Positions 63,881 through 64,000 of a stretch of DNA of 64,000 nt are shown in pieces (the stretch's first letter is position 1; every line of letters starts with the position of its first letter). Source of the stretch: Prorocentrum cordatum (lineage: Eukaryota > Sar > Dinophyceae > Prorocentrales > Prorocentraceae); NCBI GenBank assembly GCA_963575745.1, contig CAUYUJ010018549.1, positions 535,477 to 599,476 on the forward strand, read 5' to 3'. Made by a program: the position numbers and the translations under genes. Under the pieces are notes generated by a model. It saw only the letters and a list, made by a program, of their open reading frames with translations. It did no database searches and was not told the DNA's origin.

Positions 63881-64000
63881 TGAAGGGGAACTGGGACACA
63901 CAAATAAATACACACAAATAAAAATATCCCCCATATTTTCCCATATTTTCTGGGTTTTTGTCTTCCCCCCCACTTCCCATATTTTCCCATATTTTCTGGG
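63881..64000 (+). mobile_element. 163-bp-family element, copy 4, cut by the window end
   Basis: Starts TGAAGGGGAACTGGGACACA after TAGAG (63876-63880) and continues with ACACACAAATAAA and the CCCATATTTT blocks. The window ends before its 3' end, so the predicted second TAGAG cannot be seen. Confidence 0.85.

Overview
The window looks like nuclear DNA of a dinoflagellate. The most specific evidence is a relic spliced leader at 55825-55861 (minus strand): a 22-nt copy that differs from the dinoflagellate leader at one base, followed directly by a second leader truncated at its internal AG. This is the known mark of mRNAs that were trans-spliced, reverse transcribed and reinserted more than once. 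Other evidence fits: high GC, very low gene density, a lone cold-shock-domain coding region, two non-LTR retrotransposon bodies of the kind common in these algae, and large amounts of triplet and tetranucleotide repeats. The species cannot be named from the sequence alone; a Prorocentrum-like large genome is a guess. Most long open frames here run through microsatellites or GC-rich minisatellites and are not genes.

Layout. 1-10.3 kb: small foldback elements, a 163-bp mobile element, a satellite with a 252-bp higher-order period (3.58-4.35 kb), a 996-bp near-perfect palindrome (5086-6081) and TCC tracts. 10.64-12.9 kb: a 5'-truncated LINE that keeps the region after the reverse transcriptase and an intact RNase H. 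13.2-17.35 kb: nested tandem arrays, a CTAGAACC hairpin, a first TTGGGGCCTC-type array and about 0.9 kb of ACAT repeat. 19.4 kb: a TA-flanked MITE. 23.55-30.7 kb: a tandem macro-repeat of about 3.82 kb built from TTGGGGCCTC-type arrays, GTC microsatellites and at least a dozen copies of an ATCATGTTCCC palindrome. 33.6-34.85 kb (minus): a frame-broken gene with 29-residue VKVPMAEHVE repeats. 35.8-40.3 kb (plus): a nearly intact LINE with endonuclease, reverse transcriptase and C2H2 fingers, followed by an overlapping downstream ORF. 41.6-45.1 kb: a tandem array, then large TCC and ATC tracts. 46-56 kb: short minus-strand coding remnants (a RanBP2-like finger, a WSDGTVW module, a cold-shock gene, the spliced-leader retrocopy) among GGA tracts, a hAT-like MITE and more copies of the small elements. 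58-64 kb: several foldback families and a last, window-truncated copy of the 163-bp element.

No operon or pathway can be read here. The coherent biology is turnover of the genome by retroposition (LINE machinery plus spliced-leader recycling), by several families of short non-autonomous elements whose target duplications can be read directly, and by amplification of tandem and palindromic DNA. I recognised no rRNA, tRNA, snRNA or CRISPR array. Both cellular genes that can be recognised carry single-base frame breaks, so they are pseudogenes or contain sequencing errors.
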